Assembly (NCBI RefSeq): GCF_014633365.1
Contig: NC_068339.1
Span: forward strand, 26,297,316 to 26,361,315
DNA: 64,000 nucleotides
Source of the DNA: Diospyros lotus
Taxonomy: Eukaryota > Streptophyta > Magnoliopsida > Ericales > Ebenaceae
Reading direction: 5' to 3'
A model generated the notes under the pieces. It saw only the letters and a list, made by a program, of their open reading frames with translations. It had not been told where the DNA came from and did no database searches. The translations under genes and the position numbers were made by a program. Every line of letters starts with the position of its first letter. Position 1 is the first letter of the stretch. Shown here one piece after another: positions 59,794-64,000 of the stretch.

Positions 59794-62111
59794 TAGGGGT
59801 GAGCATTCAGTTTAACCGAACCGAACCGGCTATTTTCTAACGAACCGAACCGAACCGTTTTAAAGTGTAAAATCGAACCGAACCGAACTGAAATACTATA
59901 CTAACCGATTTAACCAAACCCGAACAAACCGACACTGAATTTAAGTTAACCAAACCGAAAAATCGAACCGATTATACACAAAAAAAACCGAAAAAACCGA
60001 ACCGATTATACACAAAACCGACATAACCGAAAAACTGAACCGATAATACACAAAATAACCGATAGATCAAAGCACCAAGTTGCATTCAGCTTGGCAAATT
60101 GAGGGAAAATAAAATAGCTCCAACTAATTCAAATTAGTTTCGAAACCTGAGGAAAAAAAAATGCAGCCAATCCATTACATGTCAATATATCACATAGTGA
60201 TGTAAGTTACCCCTGTACTGAAATAGGCAAATCGCCATCATGGAAATTAACAGTTGGATGTTTACTACAGACAAAGTTGAGTAGCATATGTGACACCCGT
60301 AACTTACTTATATGCTTAACAATAAATAATAATATTCGAACGAACTTTAAGGTTTAGCGCAGAAAAATTGGAGAAACCAGACTTCTATAAACTTAAGTAA
60401 AGTTTAGAACATAATAAAAATTGAAAGCACGTTTTGTGTAAATATAAAGTTTGACATGGAAACATGGTTTCAACAGAAGAAACGAGACTTCGCGAAGATT
60501 CTTTATAGCAATAACATATATAAAAATATCCGGAGCTTAAAGCCAAACTCATACTTCCTTGAAATTAGATAAAAATCCAAGACATGCTTTATGGCATACA
60601 TATAAGAAAAGATCAGAGTTCAACCCCAAGAACTTTGTTTCAAAAGGAAACTAAAACTTAAATTCTTGAAAAATTCTTTTTCATTGATCCACCACGCTCC
60701 ACGTCCCGATCTCCTCATTCATAATCACCTGGGGGGGGAATATAAGGGGTGAGATTACGCAAATCTCAGTAAGTACAAGAGAACCATCATATGTATTTAA
60801 ACAAGTCATGACATAACATAACATATCATATGGAGACACGAGAGGTTCCACCAACTTGCAGGGGTAAGAACCCTCGTGCGTAGCGCTACCGAGCTCCGGT
60901 CCCGAAACTTGCGTGAACATAACATAACATGAGGGACCACATAACATAGTTCATGGACATGCTTAAACATCATAAATAGTTCATAATGTACTTACCTCAA
61001 CTTGGTTTGATGAGATTTGAATGTTTAAGGCTTCATCTTTACACCTCTCAATATGGCATAAACTTAGCTTCGATTGATTTGGAATACCCAAAACTCACCC
61101 AAAGGTTCTATTTATAGAATTATCCAACAAATCATAACCTGCCACGTGTCATGTAATTATTTGGGACTCATCATGACTCCCAAGTGTTCACATTGCCAAA
61201 TATCCTATATAATCATTTCTATCCATGTGTTCTTATCAAATGGTGCCATGTGTCCCATATAATCATTTATATCCATGTGTTCTTATCTTATCTTTGTAAT
61301 GACCAGTGGAAGCTTGCCATGTGTCCTTGATATTTTGAACCTCACATGCTTAATTACATTTTCAACACTTCCATCATTACATCTCATACGATTTAATTCA
61401 TTTTTCTACATTTCCCATCATTACTCCACATGGTTAATTTATTTTCTACATTTCCCATCATTACTCCCACATGGTTATTTGAGTTTCTACATATCCCATC
61501 ATTACACCCACATGGTTAATTGATTTTCTCCATATCCCATCATTACACCTTTCACTAGTTAGCTATATTTGGTTACTTTAACTATTTAGTTTGAGATATT
61601 TTGATGAGATATTTTTAAGTTTCAAGAATTGCACCTTGGCCCAAAATTTTCGGATAATTTGCACTTAGGCCCTTGCAACTTAGTCCCCGGGCTATTTTTT
61701 AATTACATTTTAGCCCCCGAAGAAAGGATAAATTACGCTAATACCCCAAGATTTTAAGTAAATTACATTTTTACCCGAACTTCAATATTTATGATTTTGC
61801 CACTGGCTCAAAAACTGATCATTTGTCTCAAGGTTTCTATAATCCCTTGAAAGGACATATTTCCTCAAGTATTAGAACCTAAAAATCCCAAGTATTACAT
61901 TATATTTCAGTTTTAAAATATTGGGCGTTACAGCATATATAGCCATATCAAAAGATTCAAAACAAACGAAAAAAAAAATGAAAAAATACCTAGGCGTGGT
62001 GTGGTGGATGCAGAGTCGCGGACAGAGGAGACGATGGATAGACAGTGGCCGGTCGGCGACTCAGCGTCGGCTTTGAGCATAACCAAAAACAAAGTTAAGT
62101 TAGTTAACTAC

Positions 62112-62148
<37 letters not shown>

Positions 62149-62605
62149 GCGATGGCCGATCAGAGACTCACCTGTGGCTGTGTGAGGCGACGGACGGGCC
62201 GGGAGTCCAGGACAACGGAGGCGACGAAGGAATCAACTACCGAGGGCAACGGACGACGGCAACGACGACGCGTCGACGACGACCGGGGTTCGAAATGGTT
62301 AGGGTTAGGGTTTCGCTCTCTAGCTCTTGCCTCTCTGAAATTGGGTTAGGGTATTGGCCGCACGGACGAACCGACTAAAGGCTGGGTTGGGGGGGGGATT
62401 GACGCAAAACGATGTCATTTCTAAATATACAAAACGACGTCGTTTAATATATCGGTCGGTTCGGTTTCTTCGGGTAAACGGCCGAGAAAACCGAACCGCT
62501 CGATTTCGCGCCTTTAAACCGAACTGGTCACTTCCAACATAAATAACCAAACCGAACCGACCGGTTCGGTCAATTCGGTTAAACCGAAATACTGCTCACC
62601 CCTAG
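59794..62605. mobile_element. Non-autonomous hAT element within the LTR
   Basis: TIRs TAGGGGTGAGCA and TGCTCACCCCTA are perfect inverses and fit the hAT consensus. The flanking 8-bp duplications GCCACACC (59786-59793) and GCCACGCC (62606-62613) differ at one base. Both subterminal regions are full of AACCGAACCGA repeats (direct on the left and mixed on the right). Without the nested solo LTR it is about 1.16 kb. No transposase is present. A GA microsatellite lies at about 62114-62142, and 62140-62350 is a GC-rich stretch of unknown origin with small open frames. Confidence 0.88.
60289..61932 (-). mobile_element. Solo LTR nested in the hAT element
   Basis: The ends are TGTGACACCC and GGGCGTTACA on the plus strand, imperfectly inverted, with perfect 5-bp TSDs GCATA at 60284-60288 and 61933-61937. 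On the minus strand a CTATAAATAG box (61108-61117) supports that orientation. Repeated CACATGGTTA...CCCATCATTAC segments occur at about 61400-61550. There is no PBS, PPT or coding sequence, so recombination between LTRs is the likely origin. The 88-aa minus ORF at 60681-60947 is not a recognisable protein. Confidence 0.85.
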
Positions 62606-62759
62606 CCACGCCTCCGACCTTAGGAACACTCACTTGGGCACTCTCAGTTCATTCTCGCACTCTTGCTCTCAAGAACTAACTTAGGCATCAAAGGGTTTGC
62701 GTGGGGACACCCACCCACGCCCCTAATGGTGTTCTCGTTTTGTTGGTCACTCGGTCATC

Positions 62760-63015
62760 TAGGGGCACCTGATCATCAATACCCACATGATCACCAACAC
62801 CCACATGATCATCAAGACCCACATGATCACTAAGTCCCACATGATCATTAAGACCCACCTGATCACCAAGACTCTCAGAACACTTTGGTGACGAGACCCT
62901 CAGCGCACTTGGGTGGTGGCGAGACTTTCAGCGCACGTTGGTGACAAGACTCTCAATGCACGTGTGTGATAAGACTCTCAAGGCATGTTGGTGATGAGAC
63001 TCTTAGCGCACATTA
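62760..63015. repeat. Two short tandem repeat series in LTR U5
   Basis: First about six units of ACCCACATGATCA(C/T)CAA(G) type (18-19 bp), then about six units of GAGAC(T/C)CTCAGCGCACGTTGGTGAC type (about 26 bp). They occupy the position of the GACGAGTGGCC repeats in the other Tat LTR but do not match them in sequence. Confidence 0.8.
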
Positions 63016-63171
63016 GTGACAAAACTCATAAAGCTCTCAGGACCCTCAAAACTCTCAGGATCCCCGATACTCATAAGACACTACACTTTCGAGATTCTTG
63101 CAATCAACTACACGCAAATTGTATTCTCCCATGAAAAAAAAGAAATAGATTGTTATATTTTGGCAACAACA

Positions 63172-63525
63172 ATTTTGAAAAACTATCTCTCGGTATTTTG
63201 ATAGCTAATATTCATTGTTGTTAAAATGATTTTTAATGAATTTTTCAAGAAATATAAGGTATGCATTTTGGGGGCGGTAAAATCGTCAAATCCTGAATTT
63301 GTTCTAAAACCAAAATTCTATTTTCTTATTGTTATGGATTTTAATTTTTTAGATATTTTTATTGAATCCAAATGGAGAGTACTTTCTTATTTACATTTAT
63401 GTATTAAACTAAATGGAAGGTAAAATATAAATAAAAGAAAACGTAGACATTTACTTGTTAAATAAAAGAAAATGTAAATAAAATATAAATAAAAGAAAAT
63501 ATAAATATGTTGTAATGAATACATG
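63172..63525. other. AT-rich flank
   Basis: 63421-63507 holds imperfect repeats of AAATATAAATAAAAGAAAA. No gene is seen. Confidence 0.5.
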
Positions 63526-63529
63526 TTAT

Positions 63530-64000
63530 GGATTGTATCTTCAAGAAAATCTAATTTGTTTTGAAAATCTAGACTTAGAGTCGACTCCTAGTGACCGAAA
63601 GCAGGTTTTGGCCAGTCGACTGAGAGTCGACTGTAGGCCAATGAGAGTCAACTGTTGGCTTTGAGAGTCGACTGTGGGTGTCGTGGAGTTGACTATTTAT
63701 TAGAATAGTCGACTGTCAAACTCCAACAGTCGGATTTTTCTAACCATTACAGATTCGTTGAAAGCTCAAGTATATTTATCAAGAAGAGTTTTTTGGAGAA
63801 GGCTAATGCATTATCAAGATCTATCATTATAAAGCACACCCAAGCTCTCAAGCACTCAAGAAAAAAATTCCAAGGCCCAAACATTAAAGATACATCATTT
63901 GGATCCCAAGGCAAAGAAGAATAAGTTTTCTTCTTGTTGGTAATTCTTGTATCATTTGTGTGTTTACCTTGTAATATTTCTTCTTGTATTCATATCCATA
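63530..64000 (+). mobile_element. Probable LTR running off the window
   Basis: Repeated GAGAGTCGACTGT and related AGTCGACT motifs (about 63570-63740), then a TATAAAGC box near 63826 and a leader-like segment with AAGCTCTCAAGCACTCAAG. This layout is like the U3-R of some copia LTRs. Neither end is fixed (a TGTTATGG start near 63529 is possible) and no coding sequence is in view. Confidence 0.4.

Larger units (their letters stand above)
56800..63171 (+). mobile_element. Tat-lineage derivative lacking pol, with nested insertions
   Basis: Order on the plus strand: gag (about 56808-58150), post-pol spacer, a 47-48-bp tandem array (about 58296-58860), a perfect palindrome (59252-59277), a purine-rich tract and one LTR (59441-63171). 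Gag, the spacer motif TTGGCTGAACCACGTAAAAA, the tandem array and the palindromes all have counterparts in the element at 9856-22640. Protease, RT, RNase H, integrase and the antisense ORF are absent, and no 5' LTR or PBS is present at the left edge. Confidence 0.85.
59441..63171 (+). repeat. 3' LTR of the Tat derivative, split by a hAT element
   Basis: It begins TGATGTACCC and ends TTGGCAACAACA, the same ends as the LTR at 9856-10900 read on the minus strand. Removing the hAT element and one TSD copy leaves about 0.91 kb. U3 has palindromes at 59544-59569, 59573-59599 and 59642-59668 (ACCCACTC(G/A)...GAGTGGGT) and a TATAAATAG box at 59774-59782. The U5 side has short direct repeats (62760-63015). 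Confidence 0.88.

Noticed and set aside
62001..62378. 125-aa ORF in the hAT element as a captured host gene
   Set aside because: It contains a translated GA microsatellite and has no recognisable domain; capture cannot be supported without a search.

Overview
The window is nuclear DNA of a land plant, most likely a non-grass angiosperm. The evidence is one spliced plant-specific Ca2+-dependent protein kinase gene, one nuclear gene for the chloroplast ATP synthase gamma subunit, and dense, nested transposable elements in AT-rich DNA. There is no bacterial, organellar or CRISPR content. Exon boundaries, target-site duplications (TSDs) and reading frames were worked out by eye, with no database search.

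Layout. 1-6.9 kb: AT-rich intergenic DNA with small elements: a hAT-type element (TSD CTCATTAC) carrying a nested Tourist-like MITE, a solo LTR of the Cassandra type (5S-rRNA-like insert, TSD TTCAT), and a 248-bp hAT MITE (TSD GATTGAAA). 6.9-23.7 kb: an old plus-strand Tat-like gypsy relic, apparently split by a full-length minus-strand Tat-lineage Ty3/gypsy element (9856-22640, TSD ATTAC). The intact-length element has LTRs, PBS, gag, pol with two RNase H domains, a 47-bp tandem array of about 36 copies, and an antisense ORF with its own TATA box. 24.2-25.6 kb: a minus-strand gypsy pol relic.

26.9-39.5 kb: a nine-exon CDPK gene (543 aa) whose fourth intron holds a complete Ty1/copia element in sense orientation (TSD AATAG). 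41.1-42.6 kb: a two-exon gene for chloroplast ATP synthase gamma (375 aa) whose intron must use a non-GT donor, apparently GC-AG. 43.1-46.1 kb: a probable solo LTR and a tRNA-derived SINE. 46.1-55.5 kb: a second copia element with 2-kb LTRs (TSD GTAAC). 56.3-63.2 kb: a CACTA-like end fragment, then a Tat-lineage derivative that has lost all of pol. Its 3' LTR carries a hAT element, which in turn carries a solo LTR (TSD GCATA). 63.5-64 kb: probable LTR sequence running off the window.

Only the CDPK and the ATP synthase gamma genes look functional. All retroelement reading frames seen here are broken by stops or frameshifts. I found no undescribed multi-gene system. The most distinctive features are the array of short palindromes in the U3 of two related Tat LTRs, the antisense ORF with its own promoter-like sequence, the tandem array kept in a pol-less derivative, and the three-level nest of elements.
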